A stretch of DNA of 64,000 nt from Cryptomeria japonica. Taxonomy: Eukaryota; Streptophyta; Pinopsida; Cupressales; Cupressaceae. Positions 33,617-45,193 of the stretch are shown here, in pieces. Under the pieces are notes generated by a model that saw only the letters and a list, made by a program, of their open reading frames with translations, did not search any database and was not told the DNA's origin. Where the stretch lies: the NCBI RefSeq assembly GCF_030272615.1, contig NC_081408.1:403025889-403089888 (forward strand). The letters run 5' to 3'. The first letter of the stretch is position 1, and each line of letters opens with the position of its first letter. Position numbers and translations under genes: made by a program.

Positions 33617-34000
33617 TGTTAGTGTTTAGGTAGACTTGAGAAATATACAATATTAAATGTAATCTATATTTAAGGAGGCAAAAATAACAAATCAAAATAA
33701 CACATAAATTTAATGTGGTTCACCTAATGCAAGCTAAATCCATAGAGACACAACCATCCACTTTTTTTTTATTATCTAGTGAAGAGCACATTACAATCTG
33801 ATAAATTTTCACATTACATAACGACTTATATAACAAGCCATTTTTGGTGGTTTAAAAAGGTTAGTTTGTGTACCAAAACAATAGATGACTCCTTTATTAA
33901 ATAATAAACAATCCCCCATTAATTGATTTGGGGGATAAAATGGCTGACAAAGTCACCAAAATTTAAGCCCAACAACATAATCAATTGCCACATACCAACA
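33617..34000 (-). repeat. 5' LTR of copia II
   Basis: On the - strand it begins TGTTGGTATGTGGC and ends CTAAACACTAACA (TG...CA, 384 bp), followed by a degenerate primer site near 33614-33602 (complement reads ATATCAGAGTC). The partner LTR was not found. Confidence 0.6.
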
Positions 34001-34009
34001 TGAATAACT

Positions 34010-34232
34010 ATCTATTATTCATCCTCATACCATCCATAAGGGAATGCATAGGTTGAATCAAGTAGTAAGAAATTGATGAAGAATATTAAAATCTTACTTA
34101 ATAAAAAAAGAAAACATGAAACTTTATGACGAGATTGTCAATATGGGGTGACAAAGTAACACCACATTAATATATTGGTAAATCAACTTTTGAATTGGTG
34201 CATGGAGTTGATGTAGTGCTTCCGATTAATAT
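34010..34232 (+). pseudogene. Ty3/gypsy integrase, left piece (split by E1)
   Basis: The + strand translation contains VESSSKKLMKNIKILL (family: VE-x-x-NK-x-L-x-x-ILKK), and then FELVHGVDVVLPIN, the integrase C-terminal motif PF-x-LVYG-x-EAVLP-E. The frame is cut at 34232 by E1 and resumes at 40812. Stops and frameshifts are present. Confidence 0.7.
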
Positions 34233-35045
34233 TGTTGGCATATGGACACTCCAATGAGACATTGTGTGTGATTGAAGGTTTTTTCATTGATGGAAACCTT
34301 GCAATCCTATGGCACTGGCAAGACATCATACCGGCAAAGCATTATTCAAGCAAGACAGTGCACTGGCATCAACAAGATCACTCTACATCGGCACCAGCAC
34401 CGGCACAAAAGAAAAGATGTATACCGACACAAAGGCCGACAGGATTTTTGATATGTAATATTTTGATTATTATTGCAAGCCGACTTGGCAAATTGTAAAA
34501 TGACTCTTGTATATAAAAGAGATCATTGTAGACATTTTAAAAAGGTAAGTAAGCGAACAAAAAGGAAAATTATTAGGTAGACCTAATGTGCGAAATATAG
34601 GTTAAGGGTATATGTAAAGAACAGAGCAAGAACCGGTACTGAATCTGGCATTGGAGATGCTATTGTAAAGCAGTACAAGTCATTGGATTAGTATAATCCT
34701 TATTGTAAGTCAGTGTGACTTCTCATTGAGCAGTGAGCTCTAGGCAATTGGCCTCCTTGCATGTGCAAGCCCCTATTGTAAGTAATATTCTCTTATTGGC
34801 CAGTAAGTGAATATTGTGGGTCACAAATCCCACCAAGGTTTTTTCCACACTGGGTTTCCTCATTAAACATCTTGTGTTATGGTGTTCTTTTCATGTGGAT
34901 GTTTTTTATTCTGTTTATTACATTAATTCTTGCATACCGGTACATTGCTACTTTATGTTATGTATGTTTTACATTAAGGAAATTTGACTACCGGTCAGAT
35001 ACTGATTCACCCCCCCCCCTCTCAGTATCTGTGTGAACCCTAACA
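34233..35045 (+). repeat. E1 left (5') LTR
   Basis: 813 bp, TG...CA. A TATA box (TGTATATAAAAGAG) lies near 34507-34521, a plausible promoter for the genomic RNA. It matches the right LTR throughout, except that the right LTR has a longer CACCGG repeat (CACCGGCACCGGCACCGGCAC near 40150). Confidence 0.9.
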
Positions 35046-35047
35046 AT

Positions 35048-35059
35048 TGGTATCAGAGC
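35048..35059 (+). promoter_or_regulatory. E1 primer binding site
   Basis: TGGTATCAGAGC, the complement of the plant initiator-Met tRNA 3' end, two bases after the LTR. Confidence 0.9.
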
Positions 35060-35116
35060 CTGGTCCTCTATTTTTAGAAGCCTAACAGCTTGAGGAAGAT
35101 CTTGACACCGGTAAAG

Positions 35117-36274
35117 ATGGAAAATCTGATGAAGCAACTTGAAGGAGCTCTTACTGACTATGATGCAGAGAAGTTGAAAAATATCAAATTAGAAGATGAT
35201 TTAAGAGCAGCTCAGGATATCATTCAAGCACTTCAAGAAAATCTTACTATTACAAGAAATAAGAGAAGAGAACTTTGTGAAAAATTGCAAAATGAGAATG
35301 ATGAAAAGGAATCACTTAATGATATGATAAGCAAGTTGAAACAAGAGATCATGACAACAAAAAATGAAATGCAGGATATGACTATGAGATTTTGCAAAGA
35401 GATCGAGGAGAGAAAGAAGAATGAAGAAGAATTGACCAGAAGACTAAGTGATGCAGCAAATGAGAACACAAGACTTGGCTATGAAAATGACATGTTGAAG
35501 ACAGATCTGATGCATACTCAGAATGACTCAAATGAACTAATGAGACAAAAAGAAATCTTGGAAAGGGAATTGGAAACTGCAAATCAACATAAAGAAAAAT
35601 TCAAGAAAAGCTCAGAAGAACTTGGTACCTTATTGAAGAATCAAAAACCCAAAGGTGATACTTCTGGAATTGGATTTGAAGTTGGAGAAAGTTCCGGTAC
35701 TGCAAATACTCAGGATCACAGGAAACTGGTAAGACCACCTAATACTTATAAATTCAATGGAAAATGCTTTAACTGTAATAAATATGGTCATAGGGCAAAC
35801 GAATGTAGATCTAGGAATTATTAGAATATCAATCCTCCCACCGGTCAATGCTCCAAATGCAACAAAGTTGGTCATAACTCTGAAAACTACAGAATGAATG
35901 TAAGATGTTATGTTTGTGGAAGATTTGGACATCTATCAAATCAATGCAGAACACAAACCGGCATAGGTTATGGGAAAGTTATTCAGAAAAATAATGTAAC
36001 TTGTTATGCATGTAACAAGATTGGGCATATTGCTAAATTTTGTAGAAGTAAAGGTACACCGGTAGACAACAAAAATGCTAGCTTGAAAGGTAAAGAAAAA
36101 GTTAAAGAGGTTAAGCAAGAATTCTCAAAGCAATGGATTAGAAAAGCTGATCTAAATATTGGGAATACTCCTCCACCGGTAGAACCAACAAATGTTCCAC
36201 CAGCAGGACAAAGTGATGCTCCACCAGCAGGATAGAGCAGTGCTCCACCGGCAGGAAGTTCTTCATCTAATTGA
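35117..36274 (+). pseudogene. E1 ORF1: coiled-coil, zinc-knuckle Gag-like protein
   Basis: One frame from ATG 35117 to TGA 36272-36274 (about 385 codons) with two TAGs (35822, 36232) and no frameshift. Residues 1-185 are a long Glu/Lys/Leu coiled coil. Then four CX2CX4HX4C knuckles: CFNCNKYGHRANEC (35765-35806), CSKCNKVGHNSENY (35849-35890; last Cys now Tyr), CYVCGRFGHLSNQC (35908-35949) and CYACNKIGHIAKFC (36004-36045). The tail repeats PPAG; the second TAG sits where the repeat has Gln, so CAG to TAG is likely. This fits an RNA-binding nucleocapsid/Gag role, although I see no classical copia gag N-domain. I chose the start because it opens the coiled coil; an in-frame upstream codon at 35090 exists. 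Confidence 0.75.
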
Positions 36275-36424
36275 AGAAAATTGCCTTGAGGGTTTGGCAA
36301 TCTAATGACACATGTGCTATTATTCCCTCAGTAAGAGAAAAGAAGTTGAAAGTCACTTATTACCGGCAAATAAAGTTAAGTGAATACATAACCGGCATGC
36401 AATTAATGTGGTAGGTAGCGAAAA

Positions 36425-36445
36425 AGACTTTATAAAATAAGGTTT
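36425..36445 (+). promoter_or_regulatory. possible internal promoter of E1 ORF2
   Basis: TTTATAAAATAAGG (about 36430) is a TATA-like box 140 bp before the ORF2 ATG, in a leader of 5'-UTR character. E2 has a comparable TATATAGG box ahead of its ORF2 (near 54580, - strand). Function inferred only. Confidence 0.35.
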
Positions 36446-36576
36446 TGGCTCCATTTCATTTCACCGTGATTTCAAACTTTTAGAGAGCGCGAAGATTTCC
36501 GAGCTAAGGCATTTCGAGCAAGAAGAAAGCACACTCCAGGCAATCATTCATCCAAGACAGAAAAAGGTATTTTATC

Positions 36577-39500
36577 ATGGCATCCACCTCTACAATTGAA
36601 AGCATAGTGAACCCTACTGTTGTGGAAGTAATTAAAAGACCTAGGCTTGTATTTCAGTTGGTCCTCGAAATAGCAAAGAAAGATGATACCTTAGGTGCAT
36701 TCTCTCAAATCCCTAAAGGTGTTGTATATGCTGAAGACCCTAGAATGTATATTCACTGTAATATTGAAGAGCTAGGAGATAAGGAAGTCAAAACCATGTA
36801 CAAAACCGAGATATGTGATGATACTGGCAATATCAAAGCTGAACACAAAATCATTGAAACCCTAGGATTCACAGAAATCCTTAGTATTCCTGAATTTCCT
36901 AAGGATGTGATTAGGATAGTGTTAAGCAGAGTTCATGGAGAATTTTTCTGGTTAGATGTAATTCATAAGATCACCAAGCAAGCGGTAAAGGCTGTCACAA
37001 GGTTACCGGCCACCGGTAAAAGACCAGACAAAAACAAGAAAGTTTCAAATGATTTAGTCATAGACCTAACAGGTGCAACATTTGATAAAAGATCTTTAAG
37101 GGTTAATGATGTAAAGGATACAAATGTAAGATTCATAAGCATGATATTAGGTTACAAAGCCACTCATGCCAATAGACTTAACTCAGTCTCAAGTCTATGC
37201 ATTAAGGGTGCTTATGACATGATAACAGACAATGCAAAAATTGACATTTGTGAATGGTTAAAGGATGAACTGATAGACAACCTTGGAAAGATAAAGAAGG
37301 ATAAGAAAGGAACCTTTAGATTTGGAAATCTGTTAGTGTGTCTAATGCTTCATATAACAAAACAAGTTCCTAGTATAGGATATAAAGAATTTGGATATGA
37401 CATACCGGTAGGAAAGCAACTGACATAATTGTTCAATACCATGGGTGAGAATAAGGAAAACAACATTCATGACTTTTTCCAAGCACTAAAGACGAAAATG
37501 AAGAAAAGGACAAGGTTATCTCAGGAAATTGTAGATAAATACAAAGATGATATATGCTTTGTTATCAAAAAGGATGAAATATGGATGGAAGCAGTCATCC
37601 CTAGGACAATCTAGGTAACAGAAATGGGCTATGAAACAGATGACCACATAGTTGAAACTTATGCCAAAGCACTTCTAGAAGCCCCCAATGAACCTAAGGA
37701 GGAAGCATTTGGTAGTGCTGAAACAATAGAAAAACAAATACAGTCCAAGAAAAGAGTGAAGAAGGTAGAAGCATTTGTGAGAAAAGGATCTAGACAAGCA
37801 AAAGCCATTAAGGAAGATGTATTAAAGAAAAATGGCATAACTAAAGATGAGTTGGTAGCCCCACAACCTGAAGCTCATCTATCACCGGTAGGTACTTCTT
37901 CAGAAGGAGACATGCCAGCAACCTTTAAAAGAGTTGTTAGAAAAAGAGATCCCTCACCGGCAACCACTCCTTCACCTAGAAGGACAAGGCAAAAGCAACA
38001 AGCTGTGAGATCTCTGGTCAGAAAGGTCACACCTAAAAAGAAGCTGACTCGTAAGAAAAAGAAAAAGGCAAAAACTGACTTCGCACCTCTAGACATTTTG
38101 TTAAATGAGATCACAGAGGAAGGAAAATTGAAGAACATAGGGAAAATTTATGACACCCTATCGGCTGATGAGAAAGGGCAAGTTGAGGAGAGTGTAATAC
38201 TACACATGGACATGTTTAAAAATTTTTTGATGGAAGTCAAAAATGAAATTCCTGATCACTTATACAAAAAACTTGAGGCCAGAAGGCAAGGAGTAATTGA
38301 ACTGGACAAGAAAATAAAAATAGAAAAACTACTTGTTATATATCTGGTAAACTCCCTAAAAGAAATTGATGATCTGATAGCTCAGGCCAACCAGATAGTT
38401 TTTTCCACTGCACACCAGCATATTTCACTAATGGTGGGTAGAGTTACAGAGGTTTCAAAGGAAACAGAAGATGGTTGGGACATATTTTTGGTTGAAAAAG
38501 ATAAACAAGAAGAATATAGGAATCCCAAGCCTATTAAGGTATATCAGAAGGATAAGGACAAAGGGAAAGGGAAAATTGGTGGACCTCCAAGCATAAAGGT
38601 TAAAGATAACCTACCTCCACCTGTAAAAATTACAATCCCTGAAAACCAACCGGCAGCTGAAAGCATGGATGCAGAGGATAGCAATACAAATCCTGAAGTC
38701 CTATTCACTATAAATGTTGATACCCAAAAGATCAACATAACAGTTGATAAAAACTCAAGTGAAAAATCAGATATGGCTAAAGAGCCTCTAGTAATAGGAA
38801 ATACAGAGCAACCGGCAAAGGATACAAAGAAAAAGATGGAATCTGAGGCACAATTAGAGAAACCGACAGAGCTAAAGGCTCCAAAATAGATGCCACTGGT
38901 AAGCAATGAAGCAGGAAAACCAGTGCTAAAGGAAATGTAGACACAAACTGACCTGCCAGAGGTCAATACAAGCATGGTCACTTCCACCGGTACTCAGTTT
39001 GTTGGGTCACCATCAAAGTCAACAAATGTGACTGAGGTATTACTTGAATCCATCAAGAAAATAACTGACTATAGTTCACAAGCTTACAAAGCAATAGATG
39101 ATTCAATACCAATTTTGAAGATAATTGCTCCTGATTGTAATATAGATAATAAAGATTCTTTAGGACAGTTGGATACATTATGTAAATACATCTCTGGAAA
39201 TATTGAGAAAATAAAGGTAGAATCTGTAAAGGACATTGTAGAAAAGGAGAAACAGAAATTCTTTGAGGAAGAAATTAAGAAGTGTAACAAAGACTTTGAC
39301 ACACTTCTACCGGAACTGTGTAGTTTGTTAAAAGAGTACAAAAACCTGTACAAAGACACATGCAAAACAAACTTCCTGACTGTATATATAGACAAGAAAA
39401 TAAGCAAGACACAGGAAGAGATAAACAAGCTTGCAGACAATTTTGTCAACTCACCGGATTCACTATCTGTTTTTGAAGATAAGTTAGCAAATTTTGAGGC

Positions 39501-39783
39501 AGAATTACTTAAACAGGAGAAAGAGAAAGAGACAATAATAAATAAGGCAAAACACTTGAGATCTAAACTGAGTCCAAGATTGGACTATCTAGCATCTCTA
39601 CGGAAGGAAATCTCAGAGGCATTAACACCGGGAAGTAAAACACCGGCAGAACAATTGCAACATCTCACCGGCACTGTGAAGAGGACTGAAACAGCAATAA
39701 AAGATAGCAAAAAGTTTATGGATAGTATAAACTTAATTTTGGGCGATCTTTTTCAGATAATAACTACCCAACTACAAGGTTGA
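36577..39783 (+). pseudogene. E1 ORF2: large protein of unknown function
   Basis: One frame of 1,069 codons from ATG 36577 to TGA 39781-39783, with four stops (TAA 37426, TAG 37612, 38887, 38938) and no frameshift. Regions: residues 1-150, a conserved N-domain (RMYIHCNIEELG, IVLSRVHGEFFWLD); 160-280, the shared block (DLTGATFDKRSLRV, IDICEWLKDELIDNLGKIKK, FRFGNLLVCLML); 300-350 (VDKYKDDICFVIKK, then PRTI and MGYETDD); 370-510, basic/Pro-rich with KKKLTRKKKKK (nuclear-signal-like); 510-690, helical; 690-800, Pro/Lys-rich; 800-1060, coiled coil. E2 ORF2 shows the same order, with VEKYKNDICFEV and PRTQ...MGYEID. No RT, RNase H, integrase or protease motif is present. Function unknown. Confidence 0.75.
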
Positions 39784-39977
39784 GGATATGGACCGGTATA
39801 ACTACAAACTCTACTAAACCTTTGTCATTGATGCCAAAGGGGGAGTAGTAGGATGAGAAAATTCAAAGACAGGAATCATATGCTTAGGGGGAGCCCCTCA
39901 TATTTTTGGTAAATTTTTTGGTCTACACATTTTTGGACACCTTTTTGAAATTTCTCATGAGTGTTTCCATCAATGCC

Positions 39978-39988
39978 AAAGGGGGAGA
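39978..39988 (+). promoter_or_regulatory. E1 polypurine tract
   Basis: AAAGGGGGAGA directly precedes the right LTR, the normal site for plus-strand DNA priming. A second purine run (AAAGGGGGAG) lies about 140 bp upstream, near 39836. Confidence 0.85.
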
Positions 39989-39989
39989 T

Positions 39990-40806
39990 TGTTGGCATAT
40001 GGACACTCCAATGAGACATTGTGTGTGATTGAAGGTTTTGTCATTGATGGCAACCTTGCAATCCTATGGCATCGGCAAGACATCATACCAGCAAAGTATT
40101 ATTCAAGCAAGACAGTGCACCGGCATCAACAAGATCACTCTACACTGGCACCGGCACCGGCACCGGCACAGAAGAAAAGATGTATACCGGCACAAAGGCC
40201 GATAGGATTTTTGATATGTAATATTTTGATTATTATTGCAAGCCGACTTGGCAAATTGTAAAATGACTCTTGTATATAAAAGAGATCATTGTAGACATTT
40301 TAAAAAGGTAAGTAAGCGAACAAAAAGGAAAATTATTAGGCAAACCTAATGTGCGAAATATAGGTTAAGGGTATATGTAAAGAACAGAGCAAGAACTGGT
40401 ACTGAATCTAGCATTGGAGATGCTATTGTAAAGCAGTACAAGTCATTGGATTAGTATAATCCTTATTGTAAGTCAATGTGACTTCTCATTGAGCAGTGAG
40501 CTCTAGGCAATTGTCCTCCCTGCATGTGCAGGCCCCTATTGTAAGTAATATTCTCTTATTGGCCAGTAAGTGAATATTGTGGGTCACAAATCCCACCGAG
40601 GTTTTTCCCACACTGGGTTTCCTCGTTAAACATCTTGTGTTATAGTGTTCTTTTCATGTGGATGTTTTTTATTTTGTTTATTACATTAATTCTTGTATAC
40701 TGGTGCACTGCTACTTTATGTTCTGTATGTTTTACATTAAGGAAATTTGACTACCGGTCAGATACTGATTCACCCCCCACTCTTAGTATCTGTGGGAACC
40801 CTAACA
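39990..40806 (+). repeat. E1 right (3') LTR
   Basis: 817 bp, TG...CA, matching the left LTR. It is followed by AATAT, the duplicated target. Confidence 0.9.
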
Positions 40807-40811
40807 AATAT

Positions 40812-41100
40812 TTTGCTCCAAATTTACACATTTATACAAGATTCCAATGAAGAAATGTATGATTCTATTAGCTAAAAATTAAATATTTTGGTTGAACTTG
40901 ACGAGAATAGGAGAAGGGCTCAAATAGTTGACATGAGGAAGTAATAGCATATGAAATGTTTGTTTGATAAAAGGGAAAATATTAGAAAGTTTTAGGTTGG
41001 AGATTCAGTCCTAGCATAAAATTGTAGAGCACAACATAGAGAAAATATAAAAAGTTTGATTCAATATGGTTGGGTCCGTAAGTTATTAAGAATTCATATT
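40812..41100 (+). pseudogene. Ty3/gypsy integrase, right piece (split by E1)
   Basis: Continues the frame broken at 34232: LLQIYTFIQDSNEEMYD, VELDENRRRAQIVDM, then KCLFDKRENIRKF-VGDSVLA, matching the gypsy integrase C-terminus (LNQLLELDE-R, FDK-x-R-x-F-GD-VLL). TAG at the expected Gln (KF-VGD). After 41.1 kb the homology fades. Confidence 0.75.
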
Positions 41101-44100
41101 CTAAATATTCATGCTTTATCAAGAACTTGGATGGATATTCTTACGAAATCTAAGTAGGTGGACAATTCCTACAAAAATATTTCTCTTTGGATTCAACCTA
41201 TTTTTTCATGCATAGTTCTCTTACCCTTGTTTTGTGTGTCTTGTACAACCATGATTGTTGCTAACCCATGGTGAAATGGTTTTTGTGTCATTTTTTGGTC
41301 TTTGTGCAATCATGATACTTATATGAAAATGATGAAGTGTGTTTGTGTGTGGCTTATATCTTGGAGTTTTTGGATCCTCACTATATCCCAATGAAGCATA
41401 TGTCCCTAAATAAGAGCCTGAGTTAGAGTCCTATTTCATATACCTCAAAATGCTAAATCTTAAGCCCTCTCCCATTTTATTGTAGTTTCCTTGTTCTAAT
41501 CACCTTTTATAACTGATTTGAGAAACTCTAAGTGTGATTTTACTTTTATCAAATTTTCCTAAGAGTTATCCTTTTCATCCTTTGTGTGCTCATTACGTGC
41601 TAATAATTGTAAAAATCTAAGAAAATTTAAGTATGGGATGCTTTATGGTCTTTGTTTAAGTGTCTATAGTTTTTTGAAGATTTCAAAGGTTCAATAAGTT
41701 TTTGAAACTCTAACAAAGTTCAAAACTTTCTTGAGGCTCTAATAAGGAAATACGAAGAAAAGTTGTGTCAAAATTTTCAAATTTTCAAGAACCTCTTGAA
41801 ACTCTATCATGGTTCCAAATTCATCAAAGGACTTGACCATTGAAGATAATGAAGTGTAAAAGATCTAAACAAATAATGTTTGTGAATTAAACAAATTTAT
41901 AAATTCCTTGAACCTTCAAGATAGTTCAAAGTTGAAATTGCAAAGGATGAAATTGGCTAAGGCAAGCAATGATATCCTCCAAGTTTAATGAAATCCCCAA
42001 ACCTTTTACAACCAAGAAAATAAAATAAGATGACATGTTGGAGGTTTCACAAGTCCTTGAACCCCCCAAATATTGATAGATTCTTAATGTTTTAAACTCT
42101 TCACCTTGCCATTTGTCTTTTTCCTAATTTTCTTCCCCCGTACTAGGCCTCAAGCTTGTGGAGGAACCTTAGACCTTGGTTTATCCTTGATGCAAAATCC
42201 TTTCTCCCAACATAACCCCTCTTCCCATCACCTTTCATTTTCCCATGTTTGTAGCCCCTCTTGTGGCCCAAATCCCATCATATCCCTCCCCTCTTTGACC
42301 ACCCTTTTCCTTGGGTTGTGGAACCCCATTAGTACCTAAGACCAAAGAAAATCTTCATGGTCCTTAGTTCTAGTTTTGTATTAACACTCAATTTGCAACC
42401 AATTCTTGAACTTGACTTGGTTCCTACACCATCCTTTCAACTTAATTTTGATTTCCACCATGGAATTTTGAGTCCACTTAATCCCTTGCACCCTACCTAT
42501 GTTTAGGTTGTCTTTCCCTTTTTAAACCTGATTCATATAGGTCCTCCTGCTTGAATTCCTAGGTCTATGTTCCCTCTTGAGACCTAACACTCGACTATTG
42601 ACCTAATTTGTTACCTTTGCCAAAGGGACCTTGCACCTTTAGATCCTTCCCTAAGTTCCTAGTCCATCTGGACTTTGAATCCCCACTACATTTCTCTTCC
42701 TAGTTTTCAACTATTTTTCTCTCTTATTCACTCAAATGCAAGTTCTTTCATTCTTCCCAAGCTTAGACACCCATGAGTTACTATAATTCTATATTCCAAA
42801 CCAAGGCTTGCCACATTGTAGACACCCTTGAGATATTTTTTCACCAGTTCTATGGTTCACTCTTTACTCTATTGATGCTAAATTTGATCTTGTAAGTACC
42901 TAAATTGATTTTTACCACCTAGAAATAGTTTTTTATTCCAAAGGAGTAAATTTGATTACTCTATTAGAAGTGAAGAAGAAGAATATGATTAACAACCATT
43001 GATGTAATGATTAGGTTTCCAAGTATTGATGGCTCTTAGACAATTTCCTAACCACTATTCTAGTAGATTTTCTTAGTAAGTTTCTTGGCTTACATGGTAA
43101 GATCTAGTGGCTATTGTTTTGAGAGGATTAAACATGGTTGTTCTCTAATAGAAAATTGCAATGGCCAAAACATAATTGTGATTTTCTTATGTGGGGTTCA
43201 CATGTCCAAATCTATACAGTTTTTTTGGTGATTGATCTTGTTACCTTTGATTGACACATGTCACACATATGTGGAGGCCATTTTTGCAATTTTTTCTATA
43301 TGTGGAATGAATTGTTCATTTGTAATAGGTGAAAAAAAGAGGGAAAATACTTCATATTGTATGCTAGTTTTATCTTTGCAAAATAATAATAGATTCAATA
43401 TTGTTGATGCAATTTGTAATGATTCAAAATTTTGATTGATTTTTATGAACGTTGGTCTGATTTATGTCGTTGTTTGTTTTATTATATTGATCATTCTTGA
43501 AGAGAAGTACACCTTCAATGAGGGTAAAAGCAGTTTATGTACATTTTCTACAAGTTTTATTGTTCTAGTTAGTACATCCTCAGGGTGGGTGAGAAATATT
43601 TTTCGGAGTCAAGTGAAAAATGCATCATTAGGAAAATGATTATTAAATAGAAATTTGTATTCAAATGACATTGGCAGATTAAAGTTATTGTAAGCAAATG
43701 ATAATCATTGTAAGGAATTTATTTACTTTTCAAACTGCTATAAGAGTCATGAAAAAATGATATAAGTATTTGATGATTATGTTTCTCCTAACTAGGCATT
43801 GATTAATTTGAGAAATTCCTCCTAGTCCACTCGTATAAAGAATGAGAAATCAATAAAAGAGTAATTTAATTTTTAATTTTGTTCTATTCATATGTGGGCA
43901 TTAAAGGTATGAGGAATATTATTCTTACCTAATTTCTATGAATATCATATCTACTATGTATTGTGATAAGCCTATTGTATCCATAGAGAATATGCATAAT
44001 AATATAGCAACCCATCTAAGTTTTGCAAAGCCTAAAGTGCATTTGACCTTCTTAAAAAAATTTGAACATATAAATTCAAAACTTCTTAAATGTTACAAAT

Positions 44101-44989
44101 AGTAGGCTAGAGAACCAACATGATCCATCGATAGGCTCTAAACCATTAGGACCTCGTTAATTGATAAAAGAAAAAAGGTCTAGTTGATGGATGGCTTTCA
44201 CTCTTTACTAGCAAACTTCTCCTTGATTTGTTTTTAAAATCACATCCAAAAAAATTAAAACTCATCTACATGGAATTATTGATGATAAAGATCCCAAACT
44301 CTTATTTTTTAGTGGATGCTCCATATGACCTTAGATGTTTGAATGAGTAGAACGCCAAATTGAAAGAATAACTTCAGAAACCTATCAAGTTTTCCCTTAA
44401 ATTAAAAAAAATACCTCAACAATATGGGGGCGGTTTCATAAAATCCAAACCTCCTTAGTACTACATATTGGAAAAAACTCTTGTCACCTTTGCCACTATT
44501 TAATTAATGCAAAAGTTTGCTCTTTCTATTACTTTGTCTCTTGAGAGAGCATTATCTATTTTCATAAACATAGGTGGAACTTAGCTAGTCACCACTTGCT
44601 ATTCCACACAAAAGATTTAAATGTCACTAGGAGGTTGTTTCACCCCACTCTATCATAGACACAAGAAAGAGCTTAAATATCTTAGTGTTCCATTTGAAAT
44701 CTCTCATGTTTTGTGCATGCCTTATTTTCTACCTCTTTTTCCTTTGGTTCCATAATTTGTTGTATTTTTGAGTTGTGAATTGGGAGAAATTGATAATATT
44801 TTATGAGAGTGGTTTTGATTCATTAAGCTTTCATTTTAAGAGAACCTTGTTTGGGATAAAAATTTACTTCTTAGAAGGACTAATGATAGGAAGTGCATCC
44901 AAATTTGCTTCCAAATCTAACTCATTTAGATAATTTTAAATTTTGAAAGAATCATTGTTTTGGGAAAGTTCCTTGCATTGTGATTCACC
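41101..44989. other. noncoding, no gene recognised
   Basis: Probably the 3' part or LTR of the gypsy element split by E1 plus older decayed repeats. 42050-42900 is pyrimidine-rich. No frame of clear protein character, no paired terminal repeats found. Confidence 0.35.
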
Positions 44990-44998
44990 TTCCTTTTC

Positions 44999-45193
44999 AT
45001 TAAGGATCTCTAATATATTTGGAGAAGTTAGGTTATCACTTTTTTATTCCTTTGATTAGGAATCTTCTAACAATTTTTCAATATTTCTTCAAGCCTTTTA
45101 TTAGCCACTTCATTGGGAATCTCTAATTTATTTGGAGAAGTCAAATTACCCCTTTCAATTTCTTTCATTAGGAATATTATAACAATATTTCTT
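44999..45193. repeat. tandem array of ~110-bp units, left part
   Basis: At least two units sharing ATTTGGAGAAGT, CCTTTGATTAGGAAT-like and CAATATTTCTTCAAGCC segments. The array is interrupted at 45193 by a ~2-kb insertion and resumes at 47161, where a further unit follows. Confidence 0.6.

Larger units (their letters stand above)
30640..34000 (-). mobile_element. Ty1/copia retrotransposon II, heavily decayed
   Basis: The - strand order is 5' LTR (34000-33617), degenerate primer site, gag, pre-integrase, integrase remnants, post-integrase and reverse transcriptase start, then truncation near 30.64 kb. The order and motifs are Ty1/copia. There are many stops and frameshifts, and it is more decayed than copia I. 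It lies inside or beside the Ty3/gypsy remnant that is split by E1. Confidence 0.75.
34233..40806 (+). mobile_element. E1: complete LTR retrotransposon without pol
   Basis: LTRs 34233-35045 and 39990-40806, both TGTTGG...CCTAACA. The 5-bp target duplication AATAT (34228-34232 and 40807-40811) is perfect. The primer site is just inside the left LTR, and a polypurine tract just before the right LTR. Internal DNA encodes ORF1 (coiled-coil + CCHC) and ORF2 (unknown), and I find no protease, integrase or reverse transcriptase motif in any frame. The primer site and the CAATGCCAAAGGGGGAG tract are of the kind seen in plant Ty1/copia elements, so a copia partner probably supplies enzymes in trans. 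The LTRs differ by a few percent by eye, mostly transitions. Confidence 0.9.

Noticed and set aside
34233-40806. Reverse transcriptase, integrase or protease inside E1 or E2
   Set aside because: I looked for YVDD-, HTDNG-, DSGA- and LWH-type motifs in the internal regions and saw none. Only knuckles and unknown domains are present.
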